Assembly (NCBI GenBank): GCA_019828595.1
Contig: JAHQRK010000042.1
Span: 1 to 64,000, forward strand
DNA: 64,000 nt
Source of the DNA: Aphanomyces cochlioides
Lineage: Eukaryota; Oomycota; Saprolegniomycetes; Saprolegniales; Verrucalvaceae
Direction of reading: 5' to 3'
Shown here piece after piece: positions 1-12,700 of this stretch. The position numbers and the translations under genes are program-made. Every line of letters starts with the position of its first letter. The first letter of the stretch is position 1. The notes below the pieces were generated by a model. The model had not been told where the DNA came from and searched no databases. It saw nothing but the letters and a program-made list of their open reading frames with translations.

Positions 1-2126
1 CCCAAGCATACCACAAAATGCATCTCGATGCCACTTTTTCTCCACTTTTGGTACCCACGTGCCACATGCACATCTCGACCCCATCGGGATACCCACTCGC
101 CACGTCTGGCATGTTTGAAAGGTGTCATGCTCGTGTGGTGGACTACCAAGCATCAACTTGGTCCGAAATCAAACACGCGAGAGTCCCAAGCATACCCCAC
201 AAAATGCATCTCGATGCCACTTTTCTTCACTTTTGGTACCCACGTGCCACATGCACATCTCGACCCCATCGAGATACCCACTGCGCCACGTCTGGCATGT
301 TTGAAAGGTGTCATGCTCGTGTGCGTGGACGACCAAGCATCAACTTGGTCCGAAATCAACACGCGAGAGTCCCAAGCATACCCCACAAAATGCATCTCGA
401 TGCCACTTTTTTCTCCACTTTTGGTACCCACGTGCCACATGCGCATCTTGACCCCATCCGAGATACCCACTCGCCACGTCTGGCATGTTTGAAAGGTGTC
501 ATGCTCGTGTGGTGGACGACCAAGCATCAACTTGGTCCGAAATCAACACGCGAGAGTCCCAAGCATACCCCACAAAATGCATCTCGATGCCACTTTTTTC
601 TCCACTTTTGGTACCCACGTGCCACATGCACATCTCGACCCCATCGAGATACCCACTCGCCACGTCTGGCATGTTTGAAAGGTGTCATGCTCGTGTGGTG
701 GATGACCAAGCATCAACTTGGTCCGAAATCAACACGCGAGAGTCCCAAGCATACCCCACAAAATGCATCTCGATGCCACTTTTTTCTCCACTTTTGGTAC
801 CCACGTGCCACATGCACATCTCGACCCCATCGAGATACCCACTCGCCACGTCTGGCATGTTTGAAAGGTGTCATGCTCGTGTGGTGGACGACCAAGCATC
901 AACTTGGTCCGAAAATCAACACGCGAGAGTCCCAAGCATACCCCACAAAATGCATCTCGATGCCACTTTTCTCCACTTTTGGTACCCACGTGCCACATGC
1001 ACATCTCGACCCCATCGAGATACCCACTCGCCACGTCTGGCATGTTTGAAAGGTGTCATGCTCGTGTGGTGGACGACCAAGCATCAACTTGGTCCGAAAT
1101 CAACACGCGAGAGTCCCAAGCATACCCCACAAAATGCATCTCGATGCCACTTTTTCTCCACTTTCGGTACCCACGTGCCACATGCACATCTCGACCCCAT
1201 CGAGATACCCACTCGCCACGTCTGGCATGTTTGAAAGGTGTCATGCTCGTGTGGTGGACGACCAAGCATCAACTTGGTCCGAAATCAACACGCGAGAGTC
1301 CCAAGCATACCCCACAAAATGCATCTCGATGCCACTTTTTCTCCACTTTTGGTACCCACGTGCCACATGCACATCTCGACCCATCGAGATACCCACTCGC
1401 CACGTCTGGCATGTTTGAAAGGTGTCATGCTCGTGTGGTGGACGACCAAGCATCAACTTGGTCCGAAATCAACACGCGAGAGTCCCAAGCATACCCACAA
1501 AATGCATCTCGATCATACCCCACAAAATGCATCTCGATGCCACTTTTTCTCCACTTTGGTACCCACGTGCCACATGCACATCTCGACCCCATCGAGATAC
1601 CCACTCGCCACGTCTGGCATGTTTGAAAGGTGTCATGCTCGTGTGGTGGACGACCAAGCATCAACTTGGTCCGAAATCAACACGCGAGAGTCCCAAGCAT
1701 ACCCACAAAATGCATCTCGATGCCACTTTTCTCCACTTTTGGTACCCACGTGCCACATGCACATCTCGACCCCATCGAGATACCCACTCGCCACGTCTGG
1801 CATGTTTGAAAGGTGTCATGCTCGTGTGGTGGACGACCAAGCATCAACTTGGTCCGAATTCTCCACTTTTGGTACCCACGTGCCACATGCACATCTCGAC
1901 CCCATCGAGATACCCACTCGCCACGTCTGGCATGTTTGAAAGGTGTCATGCTCGTGTGGTGGACGACCAAGCATCAACTTGGTCCGAAATCAACACGCGA
2001 GAGTCCCAAGCATACCCCACAAAATGCATCTCGATGCCACTTTTTCTCCACTTTGGTACCCACGTGCCACATGCACATCTCGACCCCATCGAGATACCCA
2101 CTCGCCACGTCTGGCATGTTTGAAAG
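1..2126. repeat. Degenerate left part of the satellite array
   Basis: The first ~11 units differ from the later consensus in length and sequence. Unit-to-unit spacing here varies (about 184 to 189 bp, plus one of 130 bp and one of over 200 bp). There are private substitutions such as CATCGGGAT near 86 and CATCCGAGAT near 455, changes in the T-run length near 410, 590 and 780, and an imperfect 24/25-bp local duplication at 1490-1538. Divergence at one side and near-identity further in is the pattern expected at or near the edge of a satellite array, where unequal exchange homogenises less well. The true edge is not in the window, because satellite sequence continues to base 1. Confidence 0.85.
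1813..1942. repeat. Truncated 130-bp satellite unit
   Basis: This unit is 130 bp instead of 185 bp. The sequence jumps from GGTCCGAA straight to TTCTCCACTTTTGG around 1853-1861. About 55 bp is missing, including the segment with CACGCGAGAGTCCC and the NsiI site. It lies in the degenerate left part of the array. Confidence 0.9.
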
Positions 2127-5100
2127 GTGTCATGCTCGTGTGGTGGACGACCAAGCATCAACTTGGTCCGAAATCAACACGCGAGAGTCCCAAGCATACC
2201 CCACAAAATGCATCTCGATGCCACTTTTTCTCCACTTTTGGTACCCACGTGCCACATGCACATCTCGACCCCATCGAGATACCCACTCGCCACGTCTGGC
2301 ATGTTTGAAAGGTGTCATGCTCGTGTGGTGGACGACCAAGCATCAACTTGGTCCGAAATCAACACGCGAGAGTCCCAAGCATACCCCACAAAATGCATCT
2401 CGATGCCACTTTTTCTCCACTTTTGGTACCCACGTGCCACATGCACATCTCGACCCCATCGAGATACCCACTCGCCACGTCTGGCATGTTTGAAAGGTGT
2501 CATGCTCGTGTGGTGGACGACCAAGCATCAACTTGGTCCGAAATCAACACGCGAGAGTCCCAAGCATACCCCACAAAATGCATCTCGATGCCACTTTTTC
2601 TCCACTTTTGGTACCCACGTGCCACATGCACATCTCGACCCCATCGAGATACCCACTCGCCACGTCTGGCATGTTTGAAAGGTGTCATGCTCGTGTGGTG
2701 GACGACCAAGCATCAACTTGGTCCGAAATCAACACGCGAGAGTCCCAAGCATACCCCACAAAATGCATCTCGATGCCACTTTTTCTCCACTTTTGGTACC
2801 CACGTGCCACATGCACATCTCGACCCCATCGAGATACCCACTCGCCACGTCTGGCATGTTTGAAAGGTGTCATGCTCGTGTGGTGGACGACCAAGCATCA
2901 ACTTGGTCCGAAATCAACACGCGAGAGTCCCAAGCATACCCCACAAAATGCATCTCGATGCCACTTTTTCTCCACTTTTGGTACCCACGTGCCACATGCA
3001 CATCTCGACCCCATCGAGATACCCACTCGCCACGTCTGGCATGTTTGAAAGGTGTCATGCTCGTGTGGTGGACGACCAAGCATCAACTTGGTCCGAAATC
3101 AACACGCGAGAGTCCCAAGCATACCCCACAAAATGCATCTCGATGCCACTTTTTCTCCACTTTTGGTACCCACGTGCCACATGCACATCTCGACCCCATC
3201 GAGATACCCACTCGCCACGTCTGGCATGTTTGAAAGGTGTCATGCTCGTGTGGTGGACGACCAAGCATCAACTTGGTCCGAAATCAACACGCGAGAGTCC
3301 CAAGCATACCCCACAAAATGCATCTCGATGCCACTTTTTCTCCACTTTTGGTACCCACGTGCCACATGCACATCTCGACCCCATCGAGATACCCACTCGC
3401 CACGTCTGGCATGTTTGAAAGGTGTCATGCTCGTGTGGTGGACGACCAAGCATCAACTTGGTCCGAAATCAACACGCGAGAGTCCCAAGCATACCCCACA
3501 AAATGCATCTCGATGCCACTTTTTCTCCACTTTTGGTACCCACGTGCCACATGCACATCTCGACCCCATCGAGATACCCACTCGCCACGTCTGGCATGTT
3601 TGAAAGGTGTCATGCTCGTGTGGTGGACGACCAAGCATCAACTTGGTCCGAAATCAACACGCGAGAGTCCCAAGCATACCCCACAAAATGCATCTCGATG
3701 CCACTTTTTCTCCACTTTTGGTACCCACGTGCCACATGCACATCTCGACCCCATCGAGATACCCACTCGCCACGTCTGGCATGTTTGAAAGGTGTCATGC
3801 TCGTGTGGTGGACGACCAAGCATCAACTTGGTCCGAAATCAACACGCGAGAGTCCCAAGCATACCCCACAAAATGCATCTCGATGCCACTTTTTCTCCAC
3901 TTTTGGTACCCACGTGCCACATGCACATCTCGACCCCATCGAGATACCCACTCGCCACGTCTGGCATGTTTGAAAGGTGTCATGCTCGTGTGGTGGACGA
4001 CCAAGCATCAACTTGGTCCGAAATCAACACGCGAGAGTCCCAAGCATACCCCACAAAATGCATCTCGATGCCACTTTTTCTCCACTTTTGGTACCCACGT
4101 GCCACATGCACATCTCGACCCCATCGAGATACCCACTCGCCACGTCTGGCATGTTTGAAAGGTGTCATGCTCGTGTGGTGGACGACCAAGCATCAACTTG
4201 GTCCGAAATCAACACGCGAGAGTCCCAAGCATACCCCACAAAATGCATCTCGATGCCACTTTTTCTCCACTTTTGGTACCCACGTGCCACATGCACATCT
4301 CGACCCCATCGAGATACCCACTCGCCACGTCTGGCATGTTTGAAAGGTGTCATGCTCGTGTGGTGGACGACCAAGCATCAACTTGGTCCGAAATCAACAC
4401 GCGAGAGTCCCAAGCATACCCCACAAAATGCATCTCGATGCCACTTTTTCTCCACTTTTGGTACCCACGTGCCACATGCACATCTCGACCCCATCGAGAT
4501 ACCCACTCGCCACGTCTGGCATGTTTGAAAGGTGTCATGCTCGTGTGGTGGACGACCAAGCATCAACTTGGTCCGAAATCAACACGCGAGAGTCCCAAGC
4601 ATACCCCACAAAATGCATCTCGATGCCACTTTTTCTCCACTTTTGGTACCCACGTGCCACATGCACATCTCGACCCCATCGAGATACCCACTCGCCACGT
4701 CTGGCATGTTTGAAAGGTGTCATGCTCGTGTGGTGGACGACCAAGCATCAACTTGGTCCGAAATCAACACGCGAGAGTCCCAAGCATACCCCACAAAATG
4801 CATCTCGATGCCACTTTTTCTCCACTTTTGGTACCCACGTGCCACATGCACATCTCGACCCCATCGAGATACCCACTCGCCACGTCTGGCATGTTTGAAA
4901 GGTGTCATGCTCGTGTGGTGGACGACCAAGCATCAACTTGGTCCGAAATCAACACGCGAGAGTCCCAAGCATACCCCACAAAATGCATCTCGATGCCACT
5001 TTTTCTCCACTTTTGGTACCCACGTGCCACATGCACATCTCGACCCCATCGAGATACCCACTCGCCACGTCTGGCATGTTTGAAAGGTGTCATGCTCGTG

Positions 5101-6566
5101 TGGTGGACGACCAAGCATCAACTTGGTCCGAAATCAACACGCGAGAGTCCCAAGCATACCCCACAAAATGCATCTCGATGCCACTTTTTCTCCACTTTTG
5201 GTACCCACGTGCCACATGCACATCTCGACCCCATCGAGATACCCACTCGCCACGTCTGGCATGTTTGAAAGGTGTCATGCTCGTGTGGTGGACGACCAAG
5301 CATCAACTTGGTCCGAAATCAACACGCGAGAGTCCCAAGCATACCCCACAAAATGCATCTCGATGCCACTTTTTCTCCACTTTTGGTACCCACGTGCCAC
5401 ATGCACATCTCGACCCCATCGAGATACCCACTCGCCACGTCTGGCATGTTTGAAAGGTGTCATGCTCGTGTGGTGGACGACCAAGCATCAACTTGGTCCG
5501 AAATCAACACGCGAGAGTCCCAAGCATACCCCACAAAATGCATCTCGATGCCACTTTTTCTCCACTTTTGGTACCCACGTGCCACATGCACATCTCGACC
5601 CCATCGAGATACCCACTCGCCACGTCTGGCATGTTTGAAAGGTGTCATGCTCGTGTGGTGGACGACCAAGCATCAACTTGGTCCGAAATCAACACGCGAG
5701 AGTCCCAAGCATACCCCACAAAATGCATCTCGATGCCACTTTTTCTCCACTTTTGGTACCCACGTGCCACATGCACATCTCGACCCCATCGAGATACCCA
5801 CTCGCCACGTCTGGCATGTTTGAAAGGTGTCATGCTCGTGTGGTGGACGACCAAGCATCAACTTGGTCCGAAATCAACACGCGAGAGTCCCAAGCATACC
5901 CCACAAAATGCATCTCGATGCCACTTTTTCTCCACTTTTGGTACCCACGTGCCACATGCACATCTCGACCCCATCGAGATACCCACTCGCCACGTCTGGC
6001 ATGTTTGAAAGGTGTCATGCTCGTGTGGTGGACGACCAAGCATCAACTTGGTCCGAAATCAACACGCGAGAGTCCCAAGCATACCCCACAAAATGCATCT
6101 CGATGCCACTTTTTCTCCACTTTTGGTACCCACGTGCCACATGCACATCTCGACCCCATCGAGATACCCACTCGCCACGTCTGGCATGTTTGAAAGGTGT
6201 CATGCTCGTGTGGTGGACGACCAAGCATCAACTTGGTCCAAAATCAACACGCGAGAGTCCCAAGCATACCCCACAAAATGCATCTCGATGCCACTTTTTC
6301 TCCACTTTTGGTACCCACGTGCCACATGCACATCTCGACCCCATCGAGATACCCACTCGCCACGTCTGGCATGTTTGAAAGGTGTCATGCTCGTGTGGTG
6401 GACGACCAAGCATCAACTTGGTCCGAAATCAACACGCGAGAGTCCCAAGCATACCCCACAAAATGCATCTCGATGCCACTTTTTCTCCACTTTTGGTACC
6501 CACGTGCCACATGCACATCTCGACCCCATCGAGATACCCACTCGCCACGTCTGGCATGTTTGAAAG

Positions 6567-6759
6567 GTGTCATGCTTCGTGTGAGAGGACGACCGAGCGT
6601 GGACTTGGTCCGAAATCAACACGCAGAGAGTTTTCCCAAGCATACCCCACAAAATGCATATCGATGCCACTTTTTCTCCGCTTTTGGCGTACCCACGTGC
6701 CACATGCACATCTCGACCCCATCGAGATACCCACTCGCCACGTCTGGCATGTTTGAAAG
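6567..6759. repeat. Divergent 193-bp satellite unit
   Basis: A single strongly diverged unit inside a homogeneous stretch. Against its neighbours it carries inserted bases (ATGCTTCGTG near 6573, GCAGAGAGTTTTCCC near 6623, TTTTGGCGTACCC near 6683) and substitutions (GAGAGGACGACCGAGCGTGG near 6584, GCATATCG near 6657, CTCCGC near 6677). Its length is 193 bp. The units on both sides are consensus. It may be an old relic that escaped homogenisation, or a low-quality patch in the source sequence. Confidence 0.9.
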
Positions 6760-9700
6760 GTGTCATGCTCGTGTGGTGGACGACCAAGCATCAACTTGGT
6801 CCGAAATCAACACGCGAGAGTCCCAAGCATACCCCACAAAATGCATCTCGATGCCACTTTTTCTCCACTTTTGGTACCCACGTGCCACATGCACATCTCG
6901 ACCCCATCGAGATACCCACTCGCCACGTCTGGCATGTTTGAAAGGTGTCATGCTCGTGTGGTGGACGACCAAGCATCAACTTGGTCCGAAATCAACACGC
7001 GAGAGTCCCAAGCATACCCCACAAAATGCATCTCGATGCCACTTTTTCTCCACTTTTGGTACCCACGTGCCACATGCACATCTCGACCCCATCGAGATAC
7101 CCACTCGCCACGTCTGGCATGTTTGAAAGGTGTCATGCTCGTGTGGTGGACGACCAAGCATCAACTTGGTCCGAAATCAACACGCGAGAGTCCCAAGCAT
7201 ACCCCACAAAATGCATCTCGATGCCACTTTTTCTCCACTTTTGGTACCCACGTGCCACATGCACATCTCGACCCCATCGAGATACCCACTCGCCACGTCT
7301 GGCATGTTTGAAAGGTGTCATGCTCGTGTGGTGGACGACCAAGCATCAACTTGGTCCGAAATCAACACGCGAGAGTCCCAAGCATACCCCACAAAATGCA
7401 TCTCGATGCCACTTTTTCTCCACTTTTGGTACCCACGTGCCACATGCACATCTCGACCCCATCGAGATACCCACTCGCCACGTCTGGCATGTTTGAAAGG
7501 TGTCATGCTCGTGTGGTGGACGACCAAGCATCAACTTGGTCCGAAATCAACACGCGAGAGTCCCAAGCATACCCCACAAAATGCATCTCGATGCCACTTT
7601 TTCTCCACTTTTGGTACCCACGTGCCACATGCACATCTCGACCCCATCGAGATACCCACTCGCCACGTCTGGCATGTTTGAAAGGTGTCATGCTCGTGTG
7701 GTGGACGACCAAGCATCAACTTGGTCCGAAATCAACACGCGAGAGTCCCAAGCATACCCCACAAAATGCATCTCGATGCCACTTTTTCTCCACTTTTGGT
7801 ACCCACGTGCCACATGCACATCTCGACCCCATCGAGATACCCACTCGCCACGTCTGGCATGTTTGAAAGGTGTCATGCTCGTGTGGTGGACGACCAAGCA
7901 TCAACTTGGTCCGAAATCAACACGCGAGAGTCCCAAGCATACCCCACAAAATGCATCTCGATGCCACTTTTTCTCCACTTTTGGTACCCACGTGCCACAT
8001 GCACATCTCGACCCCATCGAGATACCCACTCGCCACGTCTGGCATGTTTGAAAGGTGTCATGCTCGTGTGGTGGACGACCAAGCATCAACTTGGTCCGAA
8101 ATCAACACGCGAGAGTCCCAAGCATACCCCACAAAATGCATCTCGATGCCACTTTTTCTCCACTTTTGGTACCCACGTGCCACATGCACATCTCGACCCC
8201 ATCGAGATACCCACTCGCCACGTCTGGCATGTTTGAAAGGTGTCATGCTCGTGTGGTGGACGACCAAGCATCAACTTGGTCCGAAATCAACACGCGAGAG
8301 TCCCAAGCATACACCCCACAAAATGCATCTCGATGCCACTTTTTCTCCACTTTTGGTACCCACGTGCCACATGCACATCTCGACCCCATCGAGATACCCA
8401 CTCGCCACGTCTGGCATGTTTGAAAGGTGTCATGCTCGTGTGGTGGACGACCAAGCATCAACTTGGTCCGAAATCAACACGCGAGAGTCCCAAGCATACC
8501 CCACAAAATGCATCTCGATGCCACTTTTTCTCCACTTTTGGTACCCACGTGCCACATGCACATCTCGACCCCATCGAGATACCCACTCGCCACGTCTGGC
8601 ATGTTTGAAAGGTGTCATGCTCGTGTGGTGGACGACCAAGCATCAACTTGGTCCGAAATCAACACGCGAGAGTCCCAAGCATACCCCACAAAATGCATCT
8701 CGATGCCACTTTTTCTCCACTTTTGGTACCCACGTGCCACATGCACATCTCGACCCCATCGAGATACCCACTCGCCACGTCTGGCATGTTTGAAAGGTGT
8801 CATGCTCGTGTGGTGGACGACCAAGCATCAACTTGGTCCGAAATCAACACGCGAGAGTCCCAAGCATACCCCACAAAATGCATCTCGATGCCACTTTTTC
8901 TCCACTTTTGGTACCCACGTGCCACATGCACATCTCGACCCCATCGAGATACCCACTCGCCACGTCTGGCATGTTTGAAAGGTGTCATGCTCGTGTGGTG
9001 GACGACCAAGCATCAACTTGGTCCGAAATCAACACGCGAGAGTCCCAAGCATACCCCACAAAATGCATCTCGATGCCACTTTTTCTCCACTTTTGGTACC
9101 CACGTGCCACATGCACATCTCGACCCCATCGAGATACCCACTCGCCACGTCTGGCATGTTTGAAAGGTGTCATGCTCGTGTGGTGGACGACCAAGCATCA
9201 ACTTGGTCCGAAATCAACACGCGAGAGTCCCAAGCATACCCCACAAAATGCATCTCGATGCCACTTTTTCTCCACTTTTGGTACCCACGTGCCACATGCA
9301 CATCTCGACCCCATCGAGATACCCACTCGCCACGTCTGGCATGTTTGAAAGGTGTCATGCTCGTGTGGTGGACGACCAAGCATCAACTTGGTCCGAAATC
9401 AACACGCGAGAGTCCCAAGCATACCCCACAAAATGCATCTCGATGCCACTTTTTCTCCACTTTTGGTACCCACGTGCCACATGCACATCTCGACCCCATC
9501 GAGATACCCACTCGCCACGTCTGGCATGTTTGAAAGGTGTCATGCTCGTGTGGTGGACGACCAAGCATCAACTTGGTCCGAAATCAACACGCGAGAGTCC
9601 CAAGCATACCCCACAAAATGCATCTCGATGCCACTTTTTCTCCACTTTTGGTACCCACGTGCCACATGCACATCTCGACCCCATCGAGATACCCACTCGC

Positions 9701-12700
9701 CACGTCTGGCATGTTTGAAAGGTGTCATGCTCGTGTGGTGGACGACCAAGCATCAACTTGGTCCGAAATCAACACGCGAGAGTCCCAAGCATACCCCACA
9801 AAATGCATCTCGATGCCACTTTTTCTCCACTTTTGGTACCCACGTGCCACATGCACATCTCGACCCCATCGAGATACCCACTCGCCACGTCTGGCATGTT
9901 TGAAAGGTGTCATGCTCGTGTGGTGGACGACCAAGCATCAACTTGGTCCGAAATCAACACGCGAGAGTCCCAAGCATACCCCACAAAATGCATCTCGATG
10001 CCACTTTTTCTCCACTTTTGGTACCCACGTGCCACATGCACATCTCGACCCCATCGAGATACCCACTCGCCACGTCTGGCATGTTTGAAAGGTGTCATGC
10101 TCGTGTGGTGGACGACCAAGCATCAACTTGGTCCGAAATCAACACGCGAGAGTCCCAAGCATACCCCACAAAATGCATCTCGATGCCACTTTTTCTCCAC
10201 TTTTGGTACCCACGTGCCACATGCACATCTCGACCCCATCGAGATACCCACTCGCCACGTCTGGCATGTTTGAAAGGTGTCATGCTCGTGTGGTGGACGA
10301 CCAAGCATCAACTTGGTCCGAAATCAACACGCGAGAGTCCCAAGCATACCCCACAAAATGCATCTCGATGCCACTTTTTCTCCACTTTTGGTACCCACGT
10401 GCCACATGCACATCTCGACCCCATCGAGATACCCACTCGCCACGTCTGGCATGTTTGAAAGGTGTCATGCTCGTGTGGTGGACGACCAAGCATCAACTTG
10501 GTCCGAAATCAACACGCGAGAGTCCCAAGCATACCCCACAAAATGCATCTCGATGCCACTTTTTCTCCACTTTTGGTACCCACGTGCCACATGCACATCT
10601 CGACCCCATCGAGATACCCACTCGCCACGTCTGGCATGTTTGAAAGGTGTCATGCTCGTGTGGTGGACGACCAAGCATCAACTTGGTCCGAAATCAACAC
10701 GCGAGAGTCCCAAGCATACCCCACAAAATGCATCTCGATGCCACTTTTTCTCCACTTTTGGTACCCACGTGCCACATGCACATCTCGACCCCATCGAGAT
10801 ACCCACTCGCCACGTCTGGCATGTTTGAAAGGTGTCATGCTCGTGTGGTGGACGACCAAGCATCAACTTGGTCCGAAATCAACACGCGAGAGTCCCAAGC
10901 ATACCCCACAAAATGCATCTCGATGCCACTTTTTCTCCACTTTTGGTACCCACGTGCCACATGCACATCTCGACCCCATCGAGATACCCACTCGCCACGT
11001 CTGGCATGTTTGAAAGGTGTCATGCTCGTGTGGTGGACGACCAAGCATCAACTTGGTCCGAAATCAACACGCGAGAGTCCCAAGCATACCCCACAAAATG
11101 CATCTCGATGCCACTTTTTCTCCACTTTTGGTACCCACGTGCCACATGCACATCTCGACCCCATCGAGATACCCACTCGCCACGTCTGGCATGTTTGAAA
11201 GGTGTCATGCTCGTGTGGTGGACGACCAAGCATCAACTTGGTCCGAAATCAACACGCGAGAGTCCCAAGCATACCCCACAAAATGCATCTCGATGCCACT
11301 TTTTCTCCACTTTTGGTACCCACGTGCCACATGCACATCTCGACCCCATCGAGATACCCACTCGCCACGTCTGGCATGTTTGAAAGGTGTCATGCTCGTG
11401 TGGTGGACGACCAAGCATCAACTTGGTCCGAAATCAACACGCGAGAGTCCCAAGCATACCCCACAAAATGCATCTCGATGCCACTTTTTCTCCACTTTTG
11501 GTACCCACGTGCCACATGCACATCTCGACCCCATCGAGATACCCACTCGCCACGTCTGGCATGTTTGAAAGGTGTCATGCTCGTGTGGTGGACGACCAAG
11601 CATCAACTTGGTCCGAAATCAACACGCGAGAGTCCCAAGCATACCCCACAAAATGCATCTCGATGCCACTTTTTCTCCACTTTTGGTACCCACGTGCCAC
11701 ATGCACATCTCGACCCCATCGAGATACCCACTCGCCACGTCTGGCATGTTTGAAAGGTGTCATGCTCGTGTGGTGGACGACCAAGCATCAACTTGGTCCG
11801 AAATCAACACGCGAGAGTCCCAAGCATACCCCACAAAATGCATCTCGATGCCACTTTTTCTCCACTTTTGGTACCCACGTGCCACATGCACATCTCGACC
11901 CCATCGAGATACCCACTCGCCACGTCTGGCATGTTTGAAAGGTGTCATGCTCGTGTGGTGGACGACCAAGCATCAACTTGGTCCGAAATCAACACGCGAG
12001 AGTCCCAAGCATACCCCACAAAATGCATCTCGATGCCACTTTTTCTCCACTTTTGGTACCCACGTGCCACATGCACATCTCGACCCCATCGAGATACCCA
12101 CTCGCCACGTCTGGCATGTTTGAAAGGTGTCATGCTCGTGTGGTGGACGACCAAGCATCAACTTGGTCCGAAATCAACACGCGAGAGTCCCAAGCATACC
12201 CCACAAAATGCATCTCGATGCCACTTTTTCTCCACTTTTGGTACCCACGTGCCACATGCACATCTCGACCCCATCGAGATACCCACTCGCCACGTCTGGC
12301 ATGTTTGAAAGGTGTCATGCTCGTGTGGTGGACGACCAAGCATCAACTTGGTCCGAAATCAACACGCGAGAGTCCCAAGCATACCCCACAAAATGCATCT
12401 CGATGCCACTTTTTCTCCACTTTTGGTACCCACGTGCCACATGCACATCTCGACCCCATCGAGATACCCACTCGCCACGTCTGGCATGTTTGAAAGGTGT
12501 CATGCTCGTGTGGTGGACGACCAAGCATCAACTTGGTCCGAAATCAACACGCGAGAGTCCCAAGCATACCCCACAAAATGCATCTCGATGCCACTTTTTC
12601 TCCACTTTTGGTACCCACGTGCCACATGCACATCTCGACCCCATCGAGATACCCACTCGCCACGTCTGGCATGTTTGAAAGGTGTCATGCTCGTGTGGTG

